Assembly (NCBI RefSeq): GCF_000963965.1
Contig: NZ_BAMX01000003.1
Location: 42,419 to 106,418 of the forward strand
Direction: 5' to 3'
DNA from: Acetobacter orientalis
GTDB taxonomy: Bacteria > Pseudomonadota > Alphaproteobacteria > Acetobacterales > Acetobacteraceae
DNA length: 64,000 nucleotides
Notes under the pieces: model-generated
Told to the model about the DNA's origin: nothing
What the model saw: the letters and a program-made list of their open reading frames with translations, nothing else
Databases searched by the model: none
Made by a program: the position numbers and the translations under genes
Part shown: piece after piece, positions 56,269 through 64,000 of the stretch
How the letters are laid out: each line of letters begins with the position of its first letter
Numbering within the stretch: position 1 is the stretch's first letter

Positions 56269-57064
56269 CTCTGCCCCATTACTCTTCTTTCCAGAATAAT
56301 GAGTTTTTAGAACAGTCGTATTCTGGGACGTCTTACGAAGTCAGAAACCACATAGATCATGTTGCCTCCAGAGCGTCTTGTGAGCTTTCTCCTCATGAGA
56401 GTGCTCTCACCATGTTCAAATTGCTTATGAAAAACGAAATAGATTTTACAAGGAAAATATTTTCCAATTGTGAAAATATCTGCTCGAAAACAGTCTTCCC
56501 AACTACCTGCCAATACTGAAAATGAGGCCTACATAGCCCCTAAACACGTGGACTCCCAAAGTGCTGAAATTTATTTTTGTAAAGCCTGCAAAAAAGTTGC
56601 TTTGCTCACGGTGAACTCAGCTGCCCACCTGAGACTCTACAGAACGCAAAAACTAACCGTTATGTAATCAATGTGCTTTAAGGCTGTCGTCGGGTCATGT
56701 GCCCATCAACTGAGTGACGTTTACATTAACGACCAAGCCGCGAAGGCAACCTGCACAGATAAGAGTAAAGTGACGCTAACTAACTGTGCGCCCTCTTCTC
56801 CCTAATCCTACAGCTCTGCTTTCGCCTCATGCCGGTCATCTAGGCGGTTGGGAGGGTTTACCGAAAGCTGACATGAATCATCCGATGTTCTCGCGGAAAG
56901 ACGGATAGCGGACTTGTGCACACATTCTACCCTGTCGAGGTTCGAATCTCGGCGGACGGGTCGCGCTGGAAGCAGTCAGGCGGGACTTTGTTCAAAGATT
57001 GCTTATGGCTGCCACCGAGTTGTGTGCATTACTGGAATCTAGCGAAAAGCTAAGGCTCCGCTAG
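56269..57064. other. Nearly 800 bases without a convincing gene
   Basis: Open frames at 56235-56519 and 56470-56667 start from weak codons and show no family features. GC rises after about 56,700, which may mark the join between island 3 and the DNA to its right. GAGGTTCGAATCTCGG at 56938 looks like a tRNA T-arm, but no tRNA folds around it. Confidence 0.45.
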
Positions 57065-57925
57065 TTACGCTCGAACCGCAACTCGACCCATTTGCATATC
57101 GACCGCGGTCGGACCTTGTCGATTGAAGCGGATTTTGAAATTTACCTCGTCGCCAATCATCAACTCATCGAACACATCCGCGTCTGACATTGATCGATGC
57201 GCGAGTAAGTCGCTCGGGTATGCGGAGCTCCGCAGAAAGGCATATCCTGGCCTAAGCGAAGTAATTCTTCCAGAATGACGGTTCAGTCTTTTGGTAAACA
57301 CATTATCGGTTCGCGAAGTCCCTCGGCGGAAATCATCCGGAGCACCCTGCTCAATCTCGGAGAATAAATTCTCGCAGGCCTCAATCTTACCGCTAAGAAA
57401 TAGAAGTTGAGCAAGATCGAATCTACTTTCATAATTTCGATCTCCTCTGGAGAAGCTTCGTCCGAGGTGGTCTTCGACCTGCGTCAAGTCTGGTGCTTCG
57501 CCGTTCATGAGGTGCATCGCCATAGCATGGTGCGTTGGCCTATCGTCTGGGTTCCGACCCAAAGCCGCTTGAAGAGTCTTAAACGCCTCCAAAGATCGGC
57601 CTCGAGCATCATACAACCGCGCCACTTTGATCGCCGTGCTTGAGCCTCGGGCGCCAGCCGCCAAAGCCTGTTCAAGCGCGCGCAACGCCTTGTCCTCTTC
57701 ATCTACCTCTTGACGGAAGCGAGCCTCCACCTGGTCAATATCAGCGTCATCAGGGAAGTTCTGCTGAGCGCGCAGGATCGCACCTTCCGTGGCCTTAACC
57801 TTCTCCGCATAAGCGACCGCATCATGCGGGCTTCCGGTGGCATCCGCCTTGTTCGCCAAGTCGACGACCTCGTCAACGAGTAGCTTGAGTCGACTTGACA
57901 CTGCAAACCGGTCATTCGCCGGCAT
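57065..57925 (-). CDS. TPR protein with C-terminal cold-shock-like domain (SIR2 partner or fragment)
   Basis: A 286-aa protein. Residues 10-200 are helical repeats of TPR type (ALRALEQALAAGARGSSTAIKVARLYDARGRSLEAFKTLQAAL, then ESRFDLAQLLFLSGKIEACENLFSEIEQ). Residues 217-281 resemble a cold-shock/OB domain: SGRITSLRPGYAFLRSS, DLLAHRSM, FDELMIGDEVNFKIRFNRQGPTAVDMQMG. It begins 5 bases after the SIR2 gene stop. Its frame is open upstream of the ATG and reads RSEARERLNEMPAND, which looks like protein, so the two genes may be one broken by a frameshift. Confidence 0.7.
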   Translation of the reverse strand: MPANDRFAVSSRLKLLVDEVVDLANKADATGSPHDAVAYAEKVKATEGAILRAQQNFPDDADIDQVEARFRQEVDEEDKALRALEQALAAGARGSSTAIKVARLYDARGRSLEAFKTLQAALGRNPDDRPTHHAMAMHLMNGEAPDLTQVEDHLGRSFSRGDRNYESRFDLAQLLFLSGKIEACENLFSEIEQGAPDDFRRGTSRTDNVFTKRLNRHSGRITSLRPGYAFLRSSAYPSDLLAHRSMSDADVFDELMIGDEVNFKIRFNRQGPTAVDMQMGRVAVRA

Positions 57926-57930
57926 TTCGT

Positions 57931-60150
57931 TCAGTCGCTCGCGCGCTTCCGATCGATCTCTGCTTGAGTATGGATAATCGTTTTGTTGCGGGGCTCGAGA
58001 TCATGCGCCTCGCCAGCGAGCCGGTCGGCATCCGTCAGAGAACCTTCTCGATGATGCGCTTCCAGCAACGCCCATTGCTGATACAAGAATGCCTGCTTGG
58101 GTGCGGCTGTTATCGCCGCTTCATAGACTTGTCTAGCTTGGTCGATAGATGCGAAGGCATCGGCGAGAGATCGACCTCGACAGATCTCCTCAAGCGCTCG
58201 TTTGTCGACGGAATACCCAACATCAAGGCCTTCGACGATGCGCTTCAACTGCATCGCCTTGCTTTGGTCATCCAGGCAGGTCTCCTTGAAGACGATCGCA
58301 GCCACGCGCGAATGGCGCGTCTTGTAGCAAAGATCTCCCGAGTAGGGATCCTTCTCCACTCGAACGATGCCCCGCAATGGCTCAAGAAACTGAGCCTGGA
58401 AGTCCTCGAACGCAACTCCTGAAATGCGAGAAATGATTCCAGCGCGGACGTTAACCGAGAACTGGTGCATGGTAGCGATGTCTAGATATAGCTGCTGCGC
58501 CTGCTCCGGAAAGATCCTTTGGTGCTCTTCAAGGATGATCTTCTCGAAAGGTTTCCCCAGAGTTAGCTCGTGAAGGGCGACGAGCAACTGCCTATCCGCC
58601 CTATTTTTGTCCATAAAGGCCCTGATTTGATCATCGCGCGAAAGCCTCCCAAGCAGTCCTAGGCAGGCATGCCGAGCTAGCAGGTCGAGCAAGCCCTCAA
58701 CCTCCGACATGGACAAATTACTGACCCTCAGAAATTCAGGGGGGAACTCCATGTCCAGCGCCCCACAGTAGCTGTTCCAATCCGCATCACGCTCGGCACC
58801 GATCACGATTACCGGCAACGAACGCACGCATGCGCTTCTGAGGAAGGAGAGGACCTGATGCACGCGGAAGCCGATTTGGTCGATGAACAGGTAAATGGGC
58901 TGACGGCTCAGATCGTATATTTCCGCGATAACGTCGAAGTGCAGCGCGCCGCCTTCCTCGAGCCACACGGCGAGTGCGCCCGACGCGGTTGCAGCCTCAA
59001 ACGCTGTCCTTTTTAACGCGATCGTCTTACCTGCGCCAGCAGCACCACGGAGCATGATAAAACTCGGCCCTGCAGGATTCTCGTTTTCAAGAAGCGTCTT
59101 GAACAAGAGGTCATCCTCGACTTTACGTCGGACATCGAGACGGTTCACGATTCCACCCCAGCCGGTGTCGTAGCCCTGATAGAACTGCTCGGGGGATTGC
59201 TCCTCAATCGCCATGTTTGCGTGGATATAAGTGAGGTCTTTGACGAAGGCCTGCCTTAACTTCTCACTTTCCGGCTCGTTACTCTGAAAATGTTTACGGA
59301 TCGGGAAGTCGACCGTCTGTGTCGATGAGGCTAGTTGCCTGAAAAGCGGCGGTATCTCATCCGAGAGGGCGTGCATGAACTCGCCAAAGCGGCACTTTAT
59401 GATGCCAACATTCTGCGTGGCCCAATAATCTACATCATAGTCTTCGGCATCCGGTGTTACCATAAACCAACGGGGCCGTTTCTCTACACCGATGTCGTAA
59501 ATTAGGTTCCTGATATGTGGATCGTCGAGGCGATACCCGATGAACAGCAATGTGGACTCGTGGGCGTAGTCCACCACCCTACCAAACAGCCGCGTGCGAT
59601 TTGCCTTGTATCTGGAATAGCTTTCTTTCGTCAGGATCGGGGGGATGTCGCGGTCATGGATATGATCGAGGCATCCATGCAGTTTTAAGTACGCCAAAGG
59701 CCGCTCAGCCTCTTGGAGCCGGGCCTCCACCGGTTCATCGTCTTTGACAAATCTCACGAGATTTTGCCGACGCGCCTTCACATCAGCGTACGCGTGCTCG
59801 ATCAAGAGGTCATAATTAGTCGTCGCGATCATCCGCCAGTTGAAGTCGGCGAGAGCGCGATGCGCGTCGCTCGGCTCAAAAGGCGCCAAGATCTTCCGCA
59901 CCTCCTCGAACACGAGCGATTGGCCAGCACTGTTGCGGATTGCCATCTCCGCAACAGTCATCAAATCTCTATTGGGTATTGGCTTCCCGAAGAAATGTTG
60001 CGCCAACGCATCTCGGAGCTGGTCGGCATCAGGTGGGCGGTTACCGCGCAGGTCAACCGCCTCTTTTGACGCTCCCGCTCCTAAAAAAGGGATAACTCGA
60101 GTTCCCTTTACGGCGTCGATGAGTGCAGGTGGGATTGTAATTTTGGGCAT
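57931..60150 (-). CDS. SIR2-NTPase-TPR defence-like protein
   Basis: A 739-aa protein. Residues 1-260 form a SIR2-type NAD-binding domain: PFLGAGASKE (24-28), ATTNYDLLIEHA with N112 and D114, catalytic histidine 158 in LKLHGCLDH, and LLFIGYRLDDPHI. Residues 335-560 form a P-loop NTPase: Walker A GAAGAGKT (369-376), Walker B-like YLFIDQ (420-425) and VIVIGAERDADW. TPR-like helices close it (670-739). SIR2 fused to STAND-like ATPases is a known antiphage design in which NAD is depleted on infection. No phage-specific role is shown here. GC and codon use differ from the AT-rich DUF927 gene. Confidence 0.82.
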   Translation of the reverse strand: MPKITIPPALIDAVKGTRVIPFLGAGASKEAVDLRGNRPPDADQLRDALAQHFFGKPIPNRDLMTVAEMAIRNSAGQSLVFEEVRKILAPFEPSDAHRALADFNWRMIATTNYDLLIEHAYADVKARRQNLVRFVKDDEPVEARLQEAERPLAYLKLHGCLDHIHDRDIPPILTKESYSRYKANRTRLFGRVVDYAHESTLLFIGYRLDDPHIRNLIYDIGVEKRPRWFMVTPDAEDYDVDYWATQNVGIIKCRFGEFMHALSDEIPPLFRQLASSTQTVDFPIRKHFQSNEPESEKLRQAFVKDLTYIHANMAIEEQSPEQFYQGYDTGWGGIVNRLDVRRKVEDDLLFKTLLENENPAGPSFIMLRGAAGAGKTIALKRTAFEAATASGALAVWLEEGGALHFDVIAEIYDLSRQPIYLFIDQIGFRVHQVLSFLRSACVRSLPVIVIGAERDADWNSYCGALDMEFPPEFLRVSNLSMSEVEGLLDLLARHACLGLLGRLSRDDQIRAFMDKNRADRQLLVALHELTLGKPFEKIILEEHQRIFPEQAQQLYLDIATMHQFSVNVRAGIISRISGVAFEDFQAQFLEPLRGIVRVEKDPYSGDLCYKTRHSRVAAIVFKETCLDDQSKAMQLKRIVEGLDVGYSVDKRALEEICRGRSLADAFASIDQARQVYEAAITAAPKQAFLYQQWALLEAHHREGSLTDADRLAGEAHDLEPRNKTIIHTQAEIDRKRASD

Positions 60151-60827
60151 CGACTGGAGGATGCCACGCTAGGGCTGCAACCCGCAAGTGAGTTCCGTGG
60201 CATGCCCCGCACCTATCTTTAATCAGCCCCCGGTGTTTGCCCAGAACAAGGTTCTACGGACGACCCCCGTACTGCACGAGTGGCAGGTTCCGGCGGAAGC
60301 TACCGTGCCGGGCGAGGCCGATGAACGACCAGCTCTGCTCGAAAGCTGCTGCACTGTCGGCCTGGGCACACAAGTATCGGAAAATAGCTCGGAAACGGTG
60401 GTGTACGGTGATCGGCGGCAATATCGGGCTATGGAGGGCAATCGGCGGACCAGGTAGGACTCGAACACTTACACTGAATCAATTGGCTGGTACTTGGCAG
60501 TTTTATGAGCAAAATGTCGGCTTCCAGAAAGTCTCATGGGCTATTTGAACGCCTGAAATGGGGTGAAGCGTTCGCGAGTGTCGTCCATGTAAATGTCCGG
60601 TTTTACCGATCACCCGACACAAAGCCGACCTTCCGTTTACCCCCCCCTGATCGGCCTGTCTGCTCAATGATACAGGAGCAGACAGGCAGCAGTCGCCTCA
60701 TCTCGGTCAAAAGAAGAGCCGTTCCAGTTTCCGAAAAGCGGACGGTCGGCAATAATTCTCGTTATCCGCCGATGTCCTCCTCCAGACTTCTGATTGCTGC
60801 ATGTGCAGCTGATCAGGAGAAAGTATC
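60151..60827. other. 677-base region without a convincing gene
   Basis: It holds the upstream region of the SIR2 gene on the minus strand and of the recombinase on the plus strand. Open frames at 60188-60457, 60237-60548 and 60505-60864 look like chance. I see no repeat of note. Confidence 0.45.
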
Positions 60828-61466
60828 ATGGAAAAGAAAACGCGTTTTCCATCGCCTACGCTGAAGGCGTCCGTGCCTTGGAATGCAGGAAAAATGGTTG
60901 GCGCCAAGCGGGCGCTCAAAGAAAAGCACGTCTGGGCTATTCGGTTCTGGCTGGGGAGCGAACAGCGTGTCAGAGACAGAGCTTTGTTTGATCTTGCTCT
61001 CGATAGCAAACTCAGAGTCTGCGATCTTGTCAGCCTTCGTATCGGCGACATCGTTACCAGTGGTCAGGTGCGCCACCGAGCCATGGTCGTCCAGCAGAAA
61101 ACCCGGCGACCTGTGCAATTCGAAATTACAGAAACAACGCGGGAAAGCGTGCGGGCGTGGCTGGAACATCGAGGTGGTGGCTTGAATGAGTATGTTTTTC
61201 CAAGTCGCCTCAGCGCCAAAGCTCACCTGAGCACAAGGCAATACGCCCGGCTTCTGGATCAATGGGTTCAGGCGGTGGGATTGATCGCCGGGGAATATGG
61301 AACTCATTCGCTCCGCCGGACTAAGGTTGCCATGATTTACAAACGAACCGGTAATATCCGGGCCGTGCAGATCCTGCTGGGTCATTCAAAACTGGATAGT
61401 ACGGTTCGATACCTTGGGGTGGATGTCGAGGACGCTCTGGCACTGTCGGAAGCCACTGATCTCTGA
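60828..61466 (+). CDS. Compact tyrosine recombinase (XerD-like catalytic domain)
   Basis: A 212-aa protein, mostly a catalytic domain without the usual N-terminal core-binding domain. The active residues appear as DSKLRVCDLVSLRIGDI (arginine), VQQKTRRPVQFEI (lysine), GTHSLRRTKVAMIYKRT (HxxR), LLGHSKLDSTVRYLGV (histidine and tyrosine). Such small recombinases are common on alphaproteobacterial plasmids. It is unrelated in layout to the three tRNA-Leu integrases. Confidence 0.87.
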   Translation: MEKKTRFPSPTLKASVPWNAGKMVGAKRALKEKHVWAIRFWLGSEQRVRDRALFDLALDSKLRVCDLVSLRIGDIVTSGQVRHRAMVVQQKTRRPVQFEITETTRESVRAWLEHRGGGLNEYVFPSRLSAKAHLSTRQYARLLDQWVQAVGLIAGEYGTHSLRRTKVAMIYKRTGNIRAVQILLGHSKLDSTVRYLGVDVEDALALSEATDL

Positions 61467-61540
61467 AATCGAATATGCCTCAGGAATTCTCTACCTCCTC
61501 CCTATGTGTACATGTTATGATGACACATGGGGAGGAGGCC

Positions 61541-61813
61541 ATGAGCCAGCATCTTTCAGACAACGCACCATTACCACAGAAAATCGGTGTTCGGGAGTTC
61601 CGGGGAAACCTGACAGCGTATCTGCGTCAGGTCAGGCAGGGCAGTACGATCTTGGTGACGTCTCATGACCAGGTCGTAGCCGAACTGCGGCCGCCAGCCT
61701 CTTCCTATCGCCCCCGTCGTCAACCTGGCGCATTGCGCGGACGGATCAGAATAAGCGAAGATTTTGATGAGACACCGACGGACCTTCTTGAAAGCATGGA
61801 ACGCGACCTGTGA
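61541..61813 (+). CDS. Phd/YefM-family antitoxin
   Basis: The ATG at 61541 lies behind GGAGGAGG. The 90-aa protein has IGVREFRGNLTAYLRQVRQGSTILVTSHDQVVAELRPP, the Phd/YefM DNA-binding and dimer fold, and a C-terminal tail (RIRISEDFDETPTDLLESMERDL) that would wrap the toxin. It overlaps the toxin start by 4 bases and should autoregulate with it. The frame extends upstream to 61475 but without family likeness. Confidence 0.88.
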   Translation: MSQHLSDNAPLPQKIGVREFRGNLTAYLRQVRQGSTILVTSHDQVVAELRPPASSYRPRRQPGALRGRIRISEDFDETPTDLLESMERDL

Positions 61814-62193
61814 AGGTTCTGCTTGATACGCATGCGTTGCTGTGGTGGCTTTCGGACTCCGACCGGCTGGGTGAGACTGCACGGGAAATCATCGCAGACC
61901 CGGTTCACGATATTCTGGTGAGTATCGTGTCACTCTGGGAAATTGCGATCAAAATCCGTATCGGAAAGCTGGATGCGGATATGAACGATATTCTGGCAGC
62001 CATTCCTGAAGAAGGTTTCTCTCTATTACAAATACAGCCCGAACACCTGCAGATCCTGATGTCTTTGCCTCTGCATCATCGTGATCCGTTTGACCATCTC
62101 CTTATGGCGCAGGCGCAAGCTGAACACGCCACATTTCTTTCGGAAGACGGACAAATGGATCATTACCCCATCAAGAGAATACGCTGTTCGTGA
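61810..62193 (+). CDS. PIN-domain toxin (VapC-like)
   Basis: A 127-aa PIN-domain ribonuclease from a GTG at 61810. The metal-binding acidic residues are in KVLLDTHALLWWLSD (D6), SLWEIAIKIRIGK (E43), HHRDPFDHLLMAQA (aspartate pair near 90-95) and FLSEDGQMDHY. PIN toxins cut RNA and are held by the antitoxin encoded upstream. The pair likely stabilises the mobile DNA around it. Confidence 0.88.
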   Translation: MKVLLDTHALLWWLSDSDRLGETAREIIADPVHDILVSIVSLWEIAIKIRIGKLDADMNDILAAIPEEGFSLLQIQPEHLQILMSLPLHHRDPFDHLLMAQAQAEHATFLSEDGQMDHYPIKRIRCS

Positions 62194-62408
62194 AGCAGAA
62201 ACTGCCGTCAGAACACGCCCTCACTCAAGACGTAAAAGCGTAGAAAAGCATTTTCCGAGAGCGGACATTTTCCTGATTGAACGACTTTATCCGAAGAGTG
62301 AACATCGATAATCACGTCAATAAATTCAACAAAAAGCATGGGAAAAATAGTTTTGTAACTTATTCTTTCGAACGCAGTTAAAGTTTGCTGCTGAACGAAG
62401 AGAACGTG

Positions 62409-63671
62409 ATGACCCCGCCCCGCACCACTACAGGCATTACTGACGAAACTCCTGCTATTCCGAGGCTCAATCGGGCCTTGTTTGCCTTATGCGCTCTCAA
62501 TTTCTTCATGGCGGACGTCCAGGCGGGGATAGGGCCCTTTCTGGGCGTTTTTCTTCAGCGTCACGGCTGGCAGACGGGACCGATCGGAACCGTCATGACC
62601 GTGGGTGGCGTTGCCGGAATGCTCGCCACCATTCCCGCGGGCGCGCTGATTGATCACACGACGAAAAAGCGGTTGCTCGTCATTGTGGCAGCGCTCTGCA
62701 CGATTTCTGCTTCACTGCTTCTGCTAAGCTCGCAAGCAACGTTCGTTGTGACGGTCAGTCAACTTGCAACTGCTTTGGCCGGAGCTGGGATTGGCCCTCT
62801 GATGGCGGCCATAACGCTCGGGATCGTGCGCCAGAAAGGCTTCAACACACAAATTGGCCGTAACCAGGCCTGGAACCACGCCGGCAATATGGCCGGGGCC
62901 GGACTGTCCGGCTGGCTGGGATGGCAGTTTGGCCTCTCAGCGATTTTCTTTCTTGAAGTCGCCTTCGGTCTGTTCGCCATTTCTGCGGTGCTCCTGATCC
63001 CGGAAAAATCCATAGATCATAAAGCTGCACGCGGACTGGACGATGAACCCGCTCACGATGAGGGGACGACCGAGGGGTTACGATCCTTTCTGCGACACAA
63101 GCCTCTTCTCATTCTGGCGAGTTGTTTGTGTTTCTTCCATCTCGGAAATGCCGCGATGCTCCCGCTCTACGGCATGGCGGTCGTCAGTGCAGGCAAAGGT
63201 AATCCCGCCATGTTCACGGCGATGACTGTGATGGTCGCACAGGCTGTGATGATCGTCGTGAGCCTGCTGGCCATACGTGTCGTCAGGAACCGTGGGTACT
63301 GGATCGTCCTGCTGATATCGTTTGCCGCCCTACCGCTGCGTGGTTTGATCGCGGGAAGCTTCATCCAGCATTGGGGGGTGTGGCCGGTGCAGATCCTCGA
63401 TGGGATCGGTGCGGGGCTTCAGAGTGTCGCCGTGCCGGGTCTGGTGGCCAGACTGCTGAACGGAACCGGACGCATCAATATCGGACAGGGTGTGGTCATG
63501 ACGGCGCAGGGCATTGGAGCAAGCCTTTCTCCGGCTCTGGGAGGATGGCTTGCCGAAGATCTCGGATATCCGGTGGCGTTTTATTGTCTGGGCTGTTTTG
63601 CAATCTTATCACTGGGGCTCTGGATAGGCTCGGCATCGATCCTACGCTCTGCCGATCAGGTGTCGGCATGA
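62409..63671 (+). CDS. MFS transporter
   Basis: A major facilitator of about 420 aa with twelve hydrophobic segments. The motif A-like loop is PAGALIDHTTKKRLLVI between helices 2 and 3; LNFFMADVQAGIGPFLGVFLQRHGWQTGPIGTVMTVGGVAGM is typical of a drug/metabolite exporter branch. The ATG at 62409 is preferred to a TTG at 62385. It overlaps the ArsB-like gene (ATGA), so they were an operon. Substrate unknown. Confidence 0.85.
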   Translation: MTPPRTTTGITDETPAIPRLNRALFALCALNFFMADVQAGIGPFLGVFLQRHGWQTGPIGTVMTVGGVAGMLATIPAGALIDHTTKKRLLVIVAALCTISASLLLLSSQATFVVTVSQLATALAGAGIGPLMAAITLGIVRQKGFNTQIGRNQAWNHAGNMAGAGLSGWLGWQFGLSAIFFLEVAFGLFAISAVLLIPEKSIDHKAARGLDDEPAHDEGTTEGLRSFLRHKPLLILASCLCFFHLGNAAMLPLYGMAVVSAGKGNPAMFTAMTVMVAQAVMIVVSLLAIRVVRNRGYWIVLLISFAALPLRGLIAGSFIQHWGVWPVQILDGIGAGLQSVAVPGLVARLLNGTGRINIGQGVVMTAQGIGASLSPALGGWLAEDLGYPVAFYCLGCFAILSLGLWIGSASILRSADQVSA

Positions 63672-63997
63672 CCTTTCACCAAGAGGCGATCTGGGCAATC
63701 GCGGCTCTGGCGACGGCCGGTGTCATAATCCAACCGTTCCGGGTCCCGGAGTGGGTATGGGCCGTCATAGGGGCGGCAGCCCTCGTGCTTACGGGGCTGA
63801 TCCCCCTGACCATGGCGGAGACCGGCCTCCTGAAGGGCGGCGACGTCTATCTGTTTCTGATCGGCATGATGCTGCTCAGTGAAACGGCGCGTGCAAACGG
63901 GCTGTTCGACTGGATCGCGACCTGGGCGGTCAATCATGCCGCAGGTTCAACGGCAGTGAACTGCCCCGGGTTTACCGGAGAGAGATTTGTTCAGTAA
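63668..63997 (+). pseudogene. ArsB/SLC13-like transporter, truncated by an insertion
   Basis: The first 96 codons read as the start of an ArsB/SLC13-type membrane transporter (EAIWAIAALATAGVIIQPFRVPEWVWAVIGAAALVLTGLIPL, GDVYLFLIGMMLLSETARANGLFDWIATWAVNHAAGS). Homologous sequence stops there; the frame continues into TAVNCPGFTGERFVQ, which is encoded by an IS-like end, and stops at 63997. Family members have about 400 aa, so the gene is interrupted unless it resumes beyond the window. Confidence 0.75.
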
Positions 63998-64000
63998 TCA
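63957..64000. mobile_element. Probable left end of an insertion sequence
   Basis: TGAACTGCCCCGGGTTTACC followed by GGAGAG interrupts the ArsB-like gene. From memory this resembles terminal inverted repeats of IS3-family elements. The transposase would lie beyond the window. Confidence 0.55.

Noticed and set aside
56235..56519. 94-aa ORF upstream of the DUF927 gene
   Set aside because: Non-ATG start, covers the inverted repeats, and shows no recognisable fold or ribosome-binding site.
56470..56667. 65-aa ORF with a CKAC pair
   Set aside because: Weak start and no family likeness; could be a small protein but cannot be supported.
56930..56960. GAGGTTCGAATCTCGG, tRNA T-arm-like
   Set aside because: No acceptor, D or anticodon arm folds around it and it does not match the att core; possibly a remnant of another tRNA-targeted element, but too short to call.
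60188..60864. Overlapping ORFs between the SIR2 gene and the recombinase
   Set aside because: They lie in several frames with no conserved motif, and one covers the recombinase start.

Overview
The window is a stretch of an acetic acid bacterium chromosome (Acetobacteraceae, Alphaproteobacteria; Acetobacter or a close relative is my inference). The support is a complete hopanoid locus with squalene-hopene cyclase, queuosine genes, moderately GC-rich coding and abundant exported redox proteins. Positions 1 to about 38,800 are core chromosome. The rest, from a tRNA-Leu gene onward, is stacked mobile DNA.

Core part. 449-3864: last steps of queuosine tRNA modification (queA, tgt, queG). 3861-6844: an RHH protein, a TerB/J-domain protein and an MlaA/MlaC lipid-transport pair. 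7008-9454: acetyltransferase, EttA and a CAT-anticodon tRNA. 9608-12207: pyrophosphatase, a DODA-type dioxygenase, YceI and tRNA-Asp. 12411-14959: peroxide defence (ahpD, ahpC, divergent oxyR). 15120-17235: L36, a TPR protein and a TyrA-type dehydrogenase. 17242-27229: hopanoid genes hpnL (divergent), hpnA, hpnB, then hpnC, hpnD, hpnE, shc, hpnG, with a convergent YegP-like gene in between. 27589-30135: an exported flavin amine oxidase, cytochrome c and RidA operon. 30539-33729: MarR, AaeX-like, AaeA-like and NodT genes of an efflux system that lacks the usual inner-membrane AaeB/FUSC pump. 33877-34644: a YqjE/YqjD-like pair. 34715-37415: an eroded polyamine-type ABC transporter whose ATPase has lost its catalytic motifs and whose permease is about half length. 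37444-38707: YcgN and a YgjP-type metallopeptidase.

Mobile part. The 3' end of tRNA-Leu(UAA) (38797-38879) recurs as a 23-bp exact repeat at 45579 and 50682, and each copy is followed by a related tyrosine integrase. Island 1 (38,880-45,601) has an integrase, a SinI-like restriction-modification pair, an oriT-like site and MobC/MobA. Island 2 (45,602-50,704) has an integrase, a second oriT-like site but no relaxase, and a low-GC surface-glycan cassette (GT-C-like protein, GT2, TVP38/VTT protein). Island 3 starts at 50,705 with an integrase, a 1.2-kb repeat-rich region (13 (G)TGGGCCA repeats, operator-like dyads) and a DUF927 primase/helicase; I cannot see its right end. Further right lie a SIR2-NTPase-TPR defence-like gene with a TPR-cold-shock partner (possibly one gene split by a frameshift), a small tyrosine recombinase, a Phd/VapC-type toxin-antitoxin pair, an MFS transporter and an ArsB-like gene cut at 63,957 by what looks like an IS end.

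Best candidates for something new: the SIR2-NTPase/TPR-CSD locus; the tandem tRNA-Leu islands with a shared oriT-like site; the degenerate ABC trio; and the exported amine oxidase/cytochrome c/RidA operon. All product names come from reading motifs by eye; no database search was run.
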